Assembly: GCF_012274265.1 (NCBI RefSeq)
Contig: NZ_JAANYY010000002.1
Span: 1 to 64,000 of the forward strand
DNA: 64,000 nucleotides
Direction of reading: 5' to 3'
DNA from: Sphingopyxis microcysteis
GTDB lineage: Bacteria; Pseudomonadota; Alphaproteobacteria; Sphingomonadales; Sphingomonadaceae
The notes below the pieces were generated by a model. That model was not told the origin of the DNA, searched no databases, and saw only the letters and a list, made by a program, of their open reading frames with translations. Positions within the stretch are counted from its first letter, which is position 1; each line of letters starts with the position of its first letter. Below, piece after piece: positions 32,584-42,275 of this stretch. The position numbers were made by a program, and so were the translations under genes.

Positions 32584-33381
32584 ATGTCCGAGGTCCAGTC
32601 ATTCCTATCCGATCGCCGCGGCGCTTTTGGTCGGTATCTGGTGGCGCATCGCAAGCGCGACGGCCGTTCGCAGCTGGCCCTCGCGCTCGACGCCGACGTG
32701 TCGTGCCGCCATCTGGGGTTCCTCGAAACCGGCCGCGCCAAGCCCAGCGCTGCCATGGTGGCCCGGTTGGCCGCAGCGCTCCGCCTGTCGGGCATGGAAC
32801 AGGATCGGTTGTTGCTCGCGGCAGGACTGGCGCCGCGTTTTGCGGACCGGGTTCGCGACACCGGGACGCTGGAGATGCGTGCCTTCGACGCGGTGTTCGC
32901 GCTGGCTGGATCGACGTCGGCGGCGCGGTCGACCGCGATTGCGGCCGAATTTTTCGGTGGGATCGGAATCGATCATTTCATCACCGGCACGCTGCGCGGT
33001 TCGCGCGCTGGTTGGGACATCCGCCGCGATGCGGGTGGCCGCCCGGCGGTCGAATGGCTCCAGCACAATGTCACGAACCGCTATCGCAACGTCGATTATC
33101 TGGTCCGCGCGACCGCGGCGCGCGACCGCGGATTTTTCTGGAGCGACATTCCGCCCGCGCTCATGAACGACGCCCAGCGCCGCATCCTGGCCGAAGCGCG
33201 CGATTTTCGGATCAACGACGGTTTTGTCCTGCCGATCCCGGTCGGCGACGGGTCGGTTCGCGCCTTTTCGTCGTGGGGCGAACGCATCGACGTCGCTACC
33301 GAGACCCGCACGGCGGCGTCGCTGGTGGCGCGGGCGCTGGTGGAAAATCTGGATGACCTCAGCCGCCTACCTGCGGGGTAG
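32584..33381 (+). CDS. XRE-family HTH protein with a LuxR autoinducer-binding-like C-terminal domain
   Basis: 265 residues. The N-terminal XRE HTH (about 10-75, FGRYLVAHRKRDGRSQLALA, then LGFLETGRAKPSAAMVARLA) is of MmyB type. The C-terminal half (about 105-255) has the pattern of a LuxR autoinducer-binding domain: LQHNVTNRYRNVDYLVRA, FFWSDIPPALM, ILAEARDFRINDGFVLPI and VRAFSSWGERIDV. No GerE-type HTH follows. AGGAGG lies six bases before the ATG at 32584. Divergent from the ACAD/MaoC pair and 55 bases before a hydrolase gene. Confidence 0.75.
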   Translation: MSEVQSFLSDRRGAFGRYLVAHRKRDGRSQLALALDADVSCRHLGFLETGRAKPSAAMVARLAAALRLSGMEQDRLLLAAGLAPRFADRVRDTGTLEMRAFDAVFALAGSTSAARSTAIAAEFFGGIGIDHFITGTLRGSRAGWDIRRDAGGRPAVEWLQHNVTNRYRNVDYLVRATAARDRGFFWSDIPPALMNDAQRRILAEARDFRINDGFVLPIPVGDGSVRAFSSWGERIDVATETRTAASLVARALVENLDDLSRLPAG

Positions 33382-33436
33382 TGGCGCGGCGCATGAACCG
33401 CTGACATCGTGCGGCTCCACCGTCGAGGGGCAGATG

Positions 33437-34348
33437 ATGAACAGGCGTGAGGTTTTTGCAGGGACGCTGGCGGGCGGCGCCGCGCTGGCGCTGGCGGTAA
33501 CCGCGACGCACGCGGCACCGCGCGCGGGATCGACGAGTCCAGCGTGGGTCACGGCGCCCGACGGGACGCGCCTGTATGTCCGCAGCTGGGGAACCGGCGC
33601 GCCGATCCTCTTCCTGTCGGGTTGGGCGCTGTCGTCGGACATGTGGGCATATCAGATGGCCACGCTGTCCGAACGCGGGTTCCGCTGCATCGCTTTCGAC
33701 CGGCGCGGCCATGGTCGGTCGGACGATCCGGGGCGCGGCTATGATTATGCGACGCTGGCGGGCGATGTCGACGCGGTGCTGACCGCGCTCGACGTCAGGG
33801 GCGCGACGGTGGTCGCCCATTCGATGAGCGGCGGCGAAATATTGCGCTATTTGCACGGCAAGCCGGCGGCGGGCCGGGTCGCGCGCGTGCTGTTCCTGGC
33901 GACGACGCTGCCGTGCCTCGCGGCCAAGCCCGACAATCCGGCGGGGGTTCCCGCCGCTGCCTTCGACCAGATGCGCCAGCAATTTTATCGCGATTTTCCG
34001 CAATGGATCGACAGCAACAGCGATCCGTTCGTGGTTCCCGAGACCAGCCCGCTGATGCGCCAATGGACCAAGAATATCATGCTCGGCACGTCGCTGCGCG
34101 CAGTCATCGACCTCAACCGGGCGATGACCGCAGCGGATTTCCGCGCCGACCTTCGCGCCATCGACATCCCGGCCCTGTTCATCCATGGCGACAAGGACGC
34201 CTCCGCGCCGCTTGCGCTCACCGGGCTGCCGGCATCGCAGCTGGTGAAATCGGCGCGGCTGGTCGTTTATGAAGGCGCCCCGCATGGGCTGTTCGTGACC
34301 CACATCGACCGCCTCAACGCCGATATCGAGGCGTTCGCGAAGGCCTGA
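33437..34348 (+). CDS. Exported alpha/beta hydrolase
   Basis: About 303 residues. Leader MNRREVFAGTLAGGAALALA with a twin-arginine-like start suggests Tat export. Hydrolase features: oxyanion region LFLSGWALSSDMW, FDRRGHGRSD, nucleophile elbow AHSMSGGE, acid LFIHGDKDASAPLAL and catalytic His in YEGAPHGLFVTH. Closest in style to non-haem chloroperoxidase/esterase-type hydrolases. Start ATG 33434 or 33437 (GAGGGG upstream favours the second). Probably under control of the XRE regulator before it. Confidence 0.85.
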   Translation: MNRREVFAGTLAGGAALALAVTATHAAPRAGSTSPAWVTAPDGTRLYVRSWGTGAPILFLSGWALSSDMWAYQMATLSERGFRCIAFDRRGHGRSDDPGRGYDYATLAGDVDAVLTALDVRGATVVAHSMSGGEILRYLHGKPAAGRVARVLFLATTLPCLAAKPDNPAGVPAAAFDQMRQQFYRDFPQWIDSNSDPFVVPETSPLMRQWTKNIMLGTSLRAVIDLNRAMTAADFRADLRAIDIPALFIHGDKDASAPLALTGLPASQLVKSARLVVYEGAPHGLFVTHIDRLNADIEAFAKA

Positions 34349-34659
34349 CTACCGTCGACCCGACGATCTTGAACGCTGACTGCGGAAACGCGCCGACGAC
34401 GCTCGCGCGCAAAGACCGGCTATCTGTCCGCCATCCACACGCTCGCCGACAAAAATGCCATTGCGATCCAAGGTGATGCTACCGGGGGAGCCCGACACCC
34501 CGCCTTGCGTTATATCCAAAATCGAATATCAGACGATATACAATCTATTATATAGATATACAAACACCGGTAACGTCCAATCTGCAAATCAAACGGGCCG
34601 AACCTGGTGCTTTCCCTCTACAAGCTTGGGGCGCGGGCGGTCGTTGGGGGAGACGGACA
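34349..34659. promoter_or_regulatory. Upstream region of the catabolic TBDR gene with GATATACAA direct repeats
   Basis: 311 bases without a gene. The AT-rich core (34509-34565) has GTTATATCCA (34509-34518) and two copies of GATATACAA at 34535-34543 and 34555-34563, exactly 20 bases apart, about two helical turns, on one face of the DNA. GTTATAT-type blocks also precede other units of the kynurenine-type region. Probably the promoter and operator of the TBDR operon. Confidence 0.5.
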
Positions 34660-37041
34660 ATGAAATCAACACGGACCATGCGCGGGGCGCTTCTTGTAAC
34701 GGCGGCGGCTTTTGCGGTACCGGGCCTCGCTCATGCCCAAGCGGCGACTGACGGCGCGGTCGAGGCGTCGGCGAACGACGAAATCGTCGTCACCGCTCGC
34801 AAGCGCGAGGAAAGCCTGCAGGACGTGCCGATTTCGGTTCAGGCGTTCAGCGGCGCCGCGCTGGAGCAGGCGGGGATCAAGGATTTTTCCGAAATCGCGT
34901 ACCGCGTTCCCGGTCTGAAGCTGAGCGCCGAACGCGCGGTCGATACCGAATTGTTCATTCGCGGCATCGGGTCGGACATCCAGGGCGCGGGCGCCGACGG
35001 CGCGGTCGGGATTTTCGTCGATGGCGCCTATCTGTCGCGCGGTACCGGATCGCTGCTCGATCTGTATGATCTGGAGCGCGTCGAGGTGCTGAAGGGGCCG
35101 CAGGCGCTGCGCTTTGGCAAAAGCGTCGTCGGCGGCCTGATCAACTATGTGACCAAAAAGCCGGGCGATCAGTTCGAGGGGCGTGTCGAGGCGACCTATG
35201 GCAATTACGACAAGCTCGACGTCGCGGCCTCGGTACGTGGGCCGGTGTCCGACACGGTGGGCATCGGTCTGGTCGTCAGTTCGCGCAGCCATGACGGCTA
35301 TGCGATCAATACGCGCGGCGGCGACGAGGAGGATCAGAATGTCCAGTCGGTGCGCGCCCAGTTGCGCTGGCAGCCGTCGGCGACGGTCGATATCAATTTG
35401 TCCGCCGATTATACGCGGCACCGCGACGGGGCGCGGTGGGTCGACGTGATCGTTCCCGGCGACAGCAATGAAGTCACGTACAACAGCTTCTTCGCGCCGC
35501 CGATTGCCAGCCTGCCCGGCTTTGTCCTGCCCGACCGCAACGCCCCGTTCAAAAATGCCAATCCCCGCAAGGGCGCGCATAATTTCACCGGCTTTCAGAA
35601 CTCGGACATGTATGGGGTCAGCGGCTCGATCGACTGGGAAGCGAATGACAATTTGAGCATCGCGTCGCAGACCGCCTATCGCGATTCCTCGCTGGCGGCG
35701 CGCGAAGACGGGTCGGGGCTGTTTTTCAACTTCCCGATCGACCCGGCGACCAACGCGCCCGACGTCACCTCGGCGATGGTCGCGGGGCTCGATGTCTATC
35801 TGGCAACCGTCCCCGACAGCTATTTCGACAGCGGGAAGGCCGAAGACGTCAAACAATTCTCGCAGGAACTGCGGCTGCGCTGGGATGACGGCGGCCCGTT
35901 GCGGCTGGAAGGCGGGGTCTATTATCTCCGCGAAAATATCCGCCGCGCCGAGGATGTGAACTTCCTGTTCCCCGATTTCCAGGCGATCACCGAATTCGCC
36001 TTTTCGATGGCCTTTGGCGGCACGCCGGCGTCGCCCTTTCCAGGGTCGAACCATACGGTCACGACGTCCAAGAACGACAATATCGGCGTGTTCGGCGAGG
36101 TCAGCTACAGCCTGACCGACCAGCTGACCTTCGATGCCGGGCTGCGCTATGCCTATGACCGCAAACGCTATTCGAACAACCGGTCGGGGGAATCGTTCGA
36201 GGGCGCCCCGGTGAACTTTACCGTGACCGACAAACGCAGCTGGGACGCCTGGCTGCCCAGCGCAACGCTGCGTTTTGAACCGAACAACGACGTCACCCTC
36301 TATGCCCGCTATGCCAAGGGGTACAAGCCGGGTGGCTGGACCGGCGAGGATGCCAACACCCCCGCCGAAGCCTTGGTGTCGTTCGAGCCCGAAACCGCCG
36401 ACAGTTTTGAATTGGGGGCGAAGCTGGCGCTTGCGGACCGGCGCGTGTTCGTCAACGCCGCAGCCTATTACACGCTGTACGACAATCTTCAGACCAACCA
36501 GTTCCTGTCGCCCGGCCCGGGTCTGCCGCCCGACAATTTCGTGTTCAACGCGGCGAACGGCACGCGCGCTTACGGGCTGGAGCTCGACATCCAGGCGCGA
36601 CTGACCGACAGCTTCAGCGTGTCGGGCAACTATGCCTATTCGCGGTGCAATTTTACCGGCCAATTGATCATCGACGACGACGGCACCGACCTCGACGGCA
36701 ACAGCTGTCGCCGCACCCCCAAGCATGCGTTCGGCATTTCGGCCAATCTGGACCAGCCGGTCAGCGACAAGATTGTTCTGATCGCGGGGAGCGATTTCCA
36801 GTATACCGGCGCCAATTTCTTCGACAATCCGAACTCGCCGCTGCTCAAATTCGACAGCGAAATCCTGCTGAACGCGCGGATCGGGGTGCGCGATGTGGAC
36901 AGCAAATGGGAATTGACCGCCTGGGCCAAGAACCTGACCAACGAGCTGAATTATACCAGCAAGCTCGCGCTGTTCGGGACGATCTACGGCACCTATATTC
37001 CGCCGCGCACCTATGGCGTGACGGCCCGGTTCCGTTTCTGA
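34660..37041 (+). CDS. TonB-dependent outer-membrane receptor of the kynurenine-type locus
   Basis: 793 residues. Signal peptide ends GLAHAQ; TonB box DEIVVTARKREESLQDVPIS at about 40; plug LFIRGIGSDIQGAGADGAVG and DLERVEVLKGPQALRFGKSV; barrel ends PPRTYGVTARFRF. GGGGGAGA lies before the ATG. It belongs to the FyuA-like subgroup. It leads a block that ends in kynureninase and a permease, so it may import an aromatic amino-acid derivative or pigment across the outer membrane; inferred from position only. Confidence 0.92.
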   Translation: MKSTRTMRGALLVTAAAFAVPGLAHAQAATDGAVEASANDEIVVTARKREESLQDVPISVQAFSGAALEQAGIKDFSEIAYRVPGLKLSAERAVDTELFIRGIGSDIQGAGADGAVGIFVDGAYLSRGTGSLLDLYDLERVEVLKGPQALRFGKSVVGGLINYVTKKPGDQFEGRVEATYGNYDKLDVAASVRGPVSDTVGIGLVVSSRSHDGYAINTRGGDEEDQNVQSVRAQLRWQPSATVDINLSADYTRHRDGARWVDVIVPGDSNEVTYNSFFAPPIASLPGFVLPDRNAPFKNANPRKGAHNFTGFQNSDMYGVSGSIDWEANDNLSIASQTAYRDSSLAAREDGSGLFFNFPIDPATNAPDVTSAMVAGLDVYLATVPDSYFDSGKAEDVKQFSQELRLRWDDGGPLRLEGGVYYLRENIRRAEDVNFLFPDFQAITEFAFSMAFGGTPASPFPGSNHTVTTSKNDNIGVFGEVSYSLTDQLTFDAGLRYAYDRKRYSNNRSGESFEGAPVNFTVTDKRSWDAWLPSATLRFEPNNDVTLYARYAKGYKPGGWTGEDANTPAEALVSFEPETADSFELGAKLALADRRVFVNAAAYYTLYDNLQTNQFLSPGPGLPPDNFVFNAANGTRAYGLELDIQARLTDSFSVSGNYAYSRCNFTGQLIIDDDGTDLDGNSCRRTPKHAFGISANLDQPVSDKIVLIAGSDFQYTGANFFDNPNSPLLKFDSEILLNARIGVRDVDSKWELTAWAKNLTNELNYTSKLALFGTIYGTYIPPRTYGVTARFRF

Positions 37042-37091
37042 CGGCGCGCCGGGACCATGTTTGCCGGGATTGACGAGACGGGAGGCCGCCG

Positions 37092-38849
37092 ATGAAACGC
37101 GCGAACAGGATCATCGGCGGCGCCGCGGCGGTCGTTGCGGGGCTGCTCTATGCCACCGCGCTGACCGCGGCGAGCGGCGAGGGCGGGCACCCGACCGGCC
37201 CCGTCAACATCGTCGATCCCTATCTGAAGGCATGGCATCAGGCGACGCCGGAGAACCCGCCAGCGCCGCCCAAGCCCGACGTCGATTATGGCATGGACCC
37301 GGCGACCGGCGCGTTCCGTCACCCGGTCGCCACCCCGCTGACCACCAATGCGCCCAATTTTTCGGGGCAACTCGATCATTGGGATCAGAACAGCTACGCC
37401 AACAATGTCGAAGTGATCGGTTTCTACCCCGGCGTGACCTCGCCCTGGCATGCGTGGGCCAGCGTCGTCGATTTCGGCGGCAAGCGGTACCTTTACACCC
37501 ATGATCGCGACTATCTGCGGATCATGGACGTGACCGATCCGCGCAAGGCCAAGGTGGTGTGGTCGCAGGGCGGCGTGTGGAACAGCAAAGGGTCCAGCGA
37601 AGATTGGGACGCGTCGAAGGTCACCGACTATTTCGGCGGCGTCACCATTGCGTGGAACAAGAAACTGCGGCGCAATGTGCTCGTCGCATCCTATGAGATC
37701 GGGCGTTTCGGCCTGATGGACGACAAGCTGCGCCAGCCGGACAAGGTCGCGGCGCAGCGCAATTACAATTCGCTGAAGGGCTTTAAGGTGTTCGTGATGA
37801 ACGGCCCGACCCCGGACGAATGGGACCTGATCGCGACGCGCACCACCGACTATCGGCATCCCGACGCACCGATCGGCCAGCAGCAAGGATCGGGCGCGCT
37901 CGATGCGGCGACCTGGTGGGGTGGCAGATATATGCTGCTGTCGGCGGCGCCCGACGACAGCTATGCGCTGACCGAATATCCCGACTATCTTTATTCGCCC
38001 GGCTATCAGGTCTGGGACATGGACGATCCCGCCAACCCCAAATTCGTGTCGCAGATCAGCGTGCCGGGGCAGCGGCTGGGCGACAGGGACAGCGAAGCGG
38101 CGTACCGCGCCAATCCGCGCGCGGGCAACCGCACCAGCTGGATGGGGTCGCGCAACCCGATCGTGCTGACCAAGCCGATTGAGGCCGGCGGCCAGATCGG
38201 CTTCGGCGGCATGGGCGGGCTCGGCTTTTACACCTTTGACCTTGCCGATCCCGCCAACCCGAAGACGCTCGGCCACCTCAACGTGCCGCCGAGCTATGCG
38301 GGGACCGAGTTCGACAATGTCGATGTCAGCCAATATGACCGCACCGGCTTCGTGTTCTCGAACGGCTATCCGATGAACGAGAATTGTTACGAGCCGTACA
38401 AGGATATTTTCTCGATCGACGTGCGCGATCCGGCAAGGCCCAGAGTGGCGGCGAAATTCCCGCGCCCTGTGCCGCCGCCGGGCGCCGCCTTCACCGATTT
38501 TTGCCAGCGGCGCGGCAGCTTCGGGCCGAAGCGGTCGGGCGGGCTGGGCCAACCCGAGGGCGGGCGCCAGGGGCTTGCCATTTATGCGTTCTACAACGCC
38601 GGGATCCAGATTTTCGACGTGAAAGACCCGGCGAAACCGAGCATCGCGGGCTATTTTGTCCCGCGCTTCCCGACCAAGGAGGAACTGCCCGAATATACGT
38701 TCGGCAATTCGACCTTCGCGGTCTTTACCGAATATGACCGCAACATCATCTGGGCCTTTTCGGTCAACGGGGTTTACGCGCTGTCGAGCCCGCTGCTCGG
38801 CAAGCCGCGGCTTGGTGCGCCAAGGAAAATCTGGCCGGAACGCAGTTAG
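37092..38849 (+). CDS. Exported LVIVD-repeat beta-propeller protein
   Basis: 585 residues with an N-terminal membrane or signal segment (about 5-27). Repeated short motifs of LVIVD type are spread along the chain: YLRIMDVTDPRKAKVV, YQVWDMDDPANPKFVSQI, FYTFDLADPANPKTLGHL, IFSIDVRDPARPRVAAKF, IQIFDVKDPAKPSIAGYF. These form a beta-propeller outside the cytoplasm. Function unknown; such proteins often lie with sphingomonad and caulobacter TBDRs. GGGAGG precedes the ATG; 50 bases after the TBDR, so co-transcribed. Confidence 0.85.
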   Translation: MKRANRIIGGAAAVVAGLLYATALTAASGEGGHPTGPVNIVDPYLKAWHQATPENPPAPPKPDVDYGMDPATGAFRHPVATPLTTNAPNFSGQLDHWDQNSYANNVEVIGFYPGVTSPWHAWASVVDFGGKRYLYTHDRDYLRIMDVTDPRKAKVVWSQGGVWNSKGSSEDWDASKVTDYFGGVTIAWNKKLRRNVLVASYEIGRFGLMDDKLRQPDKVAAQRNYNSLKGFKVFVMNGPTPDEWDLIATRTTDYRHPDAPIGQQQGSGALDAATWWGGRYMLLSAAPDDSYALTEYPDYLYSPGYQVWDMDDPANPKFVSQISVPGQRLGDRDSEAAYRANPRAGNRTSWMGSRNPIVLTKPIEAGGQIGFGGMGGLGFYTFDLADPANPKTLGHLNVPPSYAGTEFDNVDVSQYDRTGFVFSNGYPMNENCYEPYKDIFSIDVRDPARPRVAAKFPRPVPPPGAAFTDFCQRRGSFGPKRSGGLGQPEGGRQGLAIYAFYNAGIQIFDVKDPAKPSIAGYFVPRFPTKEELPEYTFGNSTFAVFTEYDRNIIWAFSVNGVYALSSPLLGKPRLGAPRKIWPERS

Positions 38850-38873
38850 AAGAACCGAAGTAAACCTCAGACG

Positions 38874-38903
38874 GTCACCCCGGCCTCCGCCGGGATGACG
38901 AAA
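38874..38903 (+). terminator. Hairpin after the LVIVD-protein gene
   Basis: GTCACCCCGGC (38874-38884) and GCCGGGATGAC (38889-38899) pair with one G-U, loop CTCC, followed by an A-rich run. GTCACCCCGGC-type repeats are common intergenic elements in this group. Partial termination here would lower expression of the following lipoprotein and FAH genes. Confidence 0.6.
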
Positions 38904-38917
38904 AAAGGAAATCGACA

Positions 38918-39835
38918 ATGCGCGCATGTCATGTGGCGCTGGCGGGAGCATTGCTTCTCGCCGGATGCTCGAACGCACCCGCCGAAAAGGCGGGGGAGAA
39001 ACCTGCCGAGCCCGCGGGCAACAACATCCTCCACATCAGCTGGGGCGGCATCGCCGAGGCCGAGGTCGGCGAGGCGAAGCGGCATTGGTCGACCTATACG
39101 ATCAACCTGGTCGACGGTGGTCCTGCCTATGGCTGGCTGTCGGACAAGAATATCCGCTTTCCGCACACGTTGAATTTTGAACTGGCGGGCAATGGCAAGA
39201 TCGACGCGGTCGTGATCGACAGCCGGTTCGAGCCGGTGGTCCGCGAAGACGGGTCGATGTCGCAGACCGCCGAAGGGTCGCCGGTGCGGCGCTTTGCGTT
39301 GCTGGGGTCGACGACCGGCCCCGACGGGCCGTTCGAACTGCTGGTCGATGGCGAGGCGAAGGCCGATGCCCGGACCTTGGTCGAATTGCCCAAGCAGGGC
39401 CGTGCACGCTGGCTGCGGCTGCGCATCGACAGCAATTGGGCCGGGAGCGGCGCGACGCGCCTGTCCGATGTCGCGATCATCGGCGACGTCGAACAACGTG
39501 GCGCCGCGGCGGTGGCGGATGTCAGCGGGGTATATAGCCACGAATATGGCCCCATCATGCTGCGCCAGCGCGGCGATGAGATTCTGGGGTGCTATAATAA
39601 TGGCCTCGGCACATTGCGCGGCACGATCTTTGGCCGGATCATGCGGCTCGCCTGGTTCTCGAACGAAGAGGGCAGCATCGGCGCGGCGACGCTGGTCGCG
39701 GCGAACGACAAGCTCTACGGCTTTTGGTATCGCCCCGAGGATCAGATGGGCAGCCCGTGGAACGCCGACAAGCAAAGCGGTCTCGACGGGGCCGATCTGG
39801 GCAAGTGCCGCGCGATCCTCTATCCGCCGGGCTGA
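38918..39835 (+). CDS. Lipoprotein with discoidin-like beta-sandwich, unknown function
   Basis: 305 residues. The lipobox is clear (ALLLAGC, Cys at about 17), followed by a short Ala/Pro/Glu linker. Residues about 40-190 look like an F5/8-type C (discoidin) fold: [43 protein letters not shown] and [12 protein letters not shown]. The C-terminal part is a distinct beta-rich domain with [20 protein letters not shown]. Probably on the outer or inner membrane facing the periplasm and binding a ligand brought in by the TBDR. Function not known. Confidence 0.7.
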   Translation: MRACHVALAGALLLAGCSNAPAEKAGEKPAEPAGNNILHISWGGIAEAEVGEAKRHWSTYTINLVDGGPAYGWLSDKNIRFPHTLNFELAGNGKIDAVVIDSRFEPVVREDGSMSQTAEGSPVRRFALLGSTTGPDGPFELLVDGEAKADARTLVELPKQGRARWLRLRIDSNWAGSGATRLSDVAIIGDVEQRGAAAVADVSGVYSHEYGPIMLRQRGDEILGCYNNGLGTLRGTIFGRIMRLAWFSNEEGSIGAATLVAANDKLYGFWYRPEDQMGSPWNADKQSGLDGADLGKCRAILYPPG

Positions 39836-39852
39836 ACAGCAAAGGGTCCCGC

Positions 39853-40536
39853 ATGAACACCGTCTTTTCGATCGATAACCCGTCCGCCGAAATTGCCGGG
39901 AGCGATCGTCGGTTTCCGATCCGGCGCATCTTCTGCGTCGGCAAGAATTATGCCGATCATGCCCGCGAAATGGGCGGTGATCCCGATCGCGAACCGCCCT
40001 TTTTCTTTTCCAAACCCGCTGATGCGATTGTCGCGGCGGGCGCAGATATTGTGATGCCGCCGCGCACCACCAACCTGCATCACGAGATTGAGCTGGTCGT
40101 GGCGCTGGGTGGCGGTGGCGCCAATATCGGCGAGGACGACGCACTGGCGGCGGTGTTCGGCTATGCCGTCGGCAATGATTTGACGCGCCGCGACCTGCAG
40201 GCCGATGCCAAGGCCGGGGGGCGACCGTGGGACATGGCAAAGGGTTTCGACGATAGCGCGGTGCTGTCGCCGATCCGCCCGGCGGTCGAGGTTGGCCATC
40301 CCGCCGCGGCGCGCATCTGGCTGTCGGTCAACGAAGAACTGCGCCAGGACGGGGACATCGCCGACATGATCTGGCCAGTGGCCGACATCATCGCCGAACT
40401 GTCGACTTATGTCGAACTGAAGGCGGGCGATCTGATCTATACCGGCACCCCGGCGGGTGTCGGCCGCATCGTTGCAGGCGACCGGGTTGCGGGCGGGATC
40501 GACGGCATCGGCACGATCGCCAATCGCTTCGTCTGA
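39853..40536 (+). CDS. Fumarylacetoacetate hydrolase (FAH) family enzyme
   Basis: 227 residues, cytosolic. FAH core: [20 protein letters not shown], metal ligands [11 protein letters not shown] and [14 protein letters not shown], then [14 protein letters not shown]. Size and motifs fit fumarylpyruvate hydrolase or acylpyruvase-type members. AAAGGG lies before the ATG. It comes 17 bases after the lipoprotein and before the ThDP enzyme. Which dioxo acid it hydrolyses or decarboxylates is not evident; it is not needed in the 3-hydroxyanthranilate route. Confidence 0.85.
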   Translation: MNTVFSIDNPSAEIAGSDRRFPIRRIFCVGKNYADHAREMGGDPDREPPFFFSKPADAIVAAGADIVMPPRTTNLHHEIELVVALGGGGANIGEDDALAAVFGYAVGNDLTRRDLQADAKAGGRPWDMAKGFDDSAVLSPIRPAVEVGHPAAARIWLSVNEELRQDGDIADMIWPVADIIAELSTYVELKAGDLIYTGTPAGVGRIVAGDRVAGGIDGIGTIANRFV

Positions 40537-40543
40537 TCGGACT

Positions 40544-40563
40544 ATATAACCTCAGGCATATAT
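40544..40563. promoter_or_regulatory. Inverted repeat ATATA-N10-TATAT before the ThDP enzyme gene
   Basis: ATATA at 40544-40548 and TATAT at 40559-40563 form a LysR-type inverted repeat in a 110-base gap. The left arm is part of ATATAAC, the complement of the GTTATAT core found before other units of this region. It suggests a second promoter for the ThDP enzyme-ALDH-kynureninase-permease group. Confidence 0.4.
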
Positions 40564-40646
40564 CGAAGCGGTCATTCGGTATTATTTGTTTATGACAGGG
40601 CGGCCTAGGCCGCTTGCAGAGACAGGCTCTGTTTGAAGGATCGCGC

Positions 40647-42275
40647 ATGAAATCGACCAATGTGGCCCGCAATGTCGTTGCGGCGCTCCGCGATATGGGG
40701 GTGCGCCATGTCTTTGGCGTGCCGAGCGGCGGCTGGGTCGATTATATGGAGGCGATCCGCACCACCGACGGCATCGACTTCGTCCTTGCCAGTCATGAGG
40801 GCGGCGCGGGTTTCATGGCCGACGTGTGCGGGCGGCTCACCGGGGTACCCGGTGTCTGTTTCGGCACCTTTGGCCCCGGCGCGACGAACCTTGCCACCGG
40901 CGTCGGCGGGGCGACGCTCGACCGGTCGCCGATGATCGCGCTGACCGACGAAATGCCCGCGCCTTGGCGCAGCCGTACGATCCAGATGGGGATCGACCAT
41001 CAGGCGCTGTTCGCGCCGCTCACCAAGGCGACGATGCGGATCGAGGCCGACACCGCGGTCGATACGCTGGCCGAAGCGGCGCGAATCGCATTGTCGGGCC
41101 GCCCCGGCGCGGTGCATGTCGGGCTGCCGCAGGGAATGAGCGCGGTCGCTGTGGACGAGGCGCAGATTGGACCGGTCGCCGCCGATCCGGTGCCTGCTGC
41201 TGCCGCCGATGATGTCGCCGCGTTGGTCGCGGCTTTCACCGCGGCGCGCAAGCCGGTGCTCGCGATCGGGCTGGGCGCCGTCCACGCGCGCGTGCAGGAC
41301 CGCATCGTGGCGCTGGCCGAACGCTTCGGGGTGCCGGTGCTGCTCACGCCGATGGCCAAGGGCATGGTCGCGGAAAGCCATCCCAACTATGCCGGGATAT
41401 TGTTCCACGCGCTTTCCGACATGGTCGGACTGACCCATGCCGACGCCGATCTGGTCGTCGCGGTCGGGTATGACCCGATCGAGTTCAATTATGAAAACTG
41501 GATGCGCGACGGGCTGGCGCTTGCCAGCATCGATATCGCGCCGGCGGACATCGATGCTGCGCTGCACCCGGTGGTTGCCGATGTGGTCGGAGCGATCGCG
41601 CCGACGCTCGATGCCCTGCTGGCGCTGCCTGCCGATGGCAAGGGTTGGGACCTGACCGCGCTGGCCGCGCGCAAGGACGCGATGTTCGCCAAGCTTGCCG
41701 GGCGAGACGGCGCCTTTGGGCCGTGCGCGGCGCTCGACGTCCTGCGCGACGTGCTGCCCGATGACGGCATTATGACCTGCGACGTCGGCGCGCATACGCA
41801 TCTGATCGGCCAGCATTGGCGTACCCCGGCGCCGGGCACCCAGATCATGACCAACGGCTGGTCGGCGATGGGTTTCGGATTGCCCGCCGCCATAGCCGCC
41901 AAGCTCTGCCGTCCGGATACGCCGGTGTGCTGCGTGCTGGGCGACGGCGGTTTCCTGATGACCGTCGGCGAACTCGCGACGGCGGTGCGCGAAAAATTGC
42001 CGATCGTCATCATCGTCTTTACCGACAATGACCTCGCGCTGATCCGTATCAAGCAGGAAAAGAAGTCGAACCCGATCTACGGCACCCCGGTGCGCGCCGA
42101 GGGAACGATCGGCGGTCCGTCGCTGTTCGGGGTTCCGGTCACCGTCGCGCGCGATCCGGCCGAGTTCCGCGCCGCGCTGGAGGCGGGCTTTGCCGCTGGT
42201 GGCCCGGTGATCGTCGAGGCATTGCTCGACAGCCGCGAATATGACGGCCTGGTGCTGCGCAAGGACAAGCCATGA
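40647..42275 (+). CDS. Thiamine diphosphate-dependent enzyme (acetolactate synthase/decarboxylase-like)
   Basis: 542 residues in the ThDP three-domain layout. Catalytic Glu51 (LASHEGGAGFMAD), middle domain, and the cofactor motif LGDGGFLMTVGELATAVREK ending VFTDND (about 432-465). It lacks features of true acetolactate synthase and is best described as a 2-oxo acid decarboxylase or carboligase. The following gene, an ALDH, overlaps it (ATGA), so the pair could turn a 2-oxo acid into an aldehyde and then an acid. GAAGGA precedes the ATG. The substrate is unknown. Confidence 0.8.
   Translation: MKSTNVARNVVAALRDMGVRHVFGVPSGGWVDYMEAIRTTDGIDFVLASHEGGAGFMADVCGRLTGVPGVCFGTFGPGATNLATGVGGATLDRSPMIALTDEMPAPWRSRTIQMGIDHQALFAPLTKATMRIEADTAVDTLAEAARIALSGRPGAVHVGLPQGMSAVAVDEAQIGPVAADPVPAAAADDVAALVAAFTAARKPVLAIGLGAVHARVQDRIVALAERFGVPVLLTPMAKGMVAESHPNYAGILFHALSDMVGLTHADADLVVAVGYDPIEFNYENWMRDGLALASIDIAPADIDAALHPVVADVVGAIAPTLDALLALPADGKGWDLTALAARKDAMFAKLAGRDGAFGPCAALDVLRDVLPDDGIMTCDVGAHTHLIGQHWRTPAPGTQIMTNGWSAMGFGLPAAIAAKLCRPDTPVCCVLGDGGFLMTVGELATAVREKLPIVIIVFTDNDLALIRIKQEKKSNPIYGTPVRAEGTIGGPSLFGVPVTVARDPAEFRAALEAGFAAGGPVIVEALLDSREYDGLVLRKDKP

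Noticed and set aside
40647..42275. Acetolactate synthase (ilvB)
   Set aside because: No small regulatory subunit follows and the gene is coupled to an aldehyde dehydrogenase in a catabolic block; a decarboxylase-like role is more likely.
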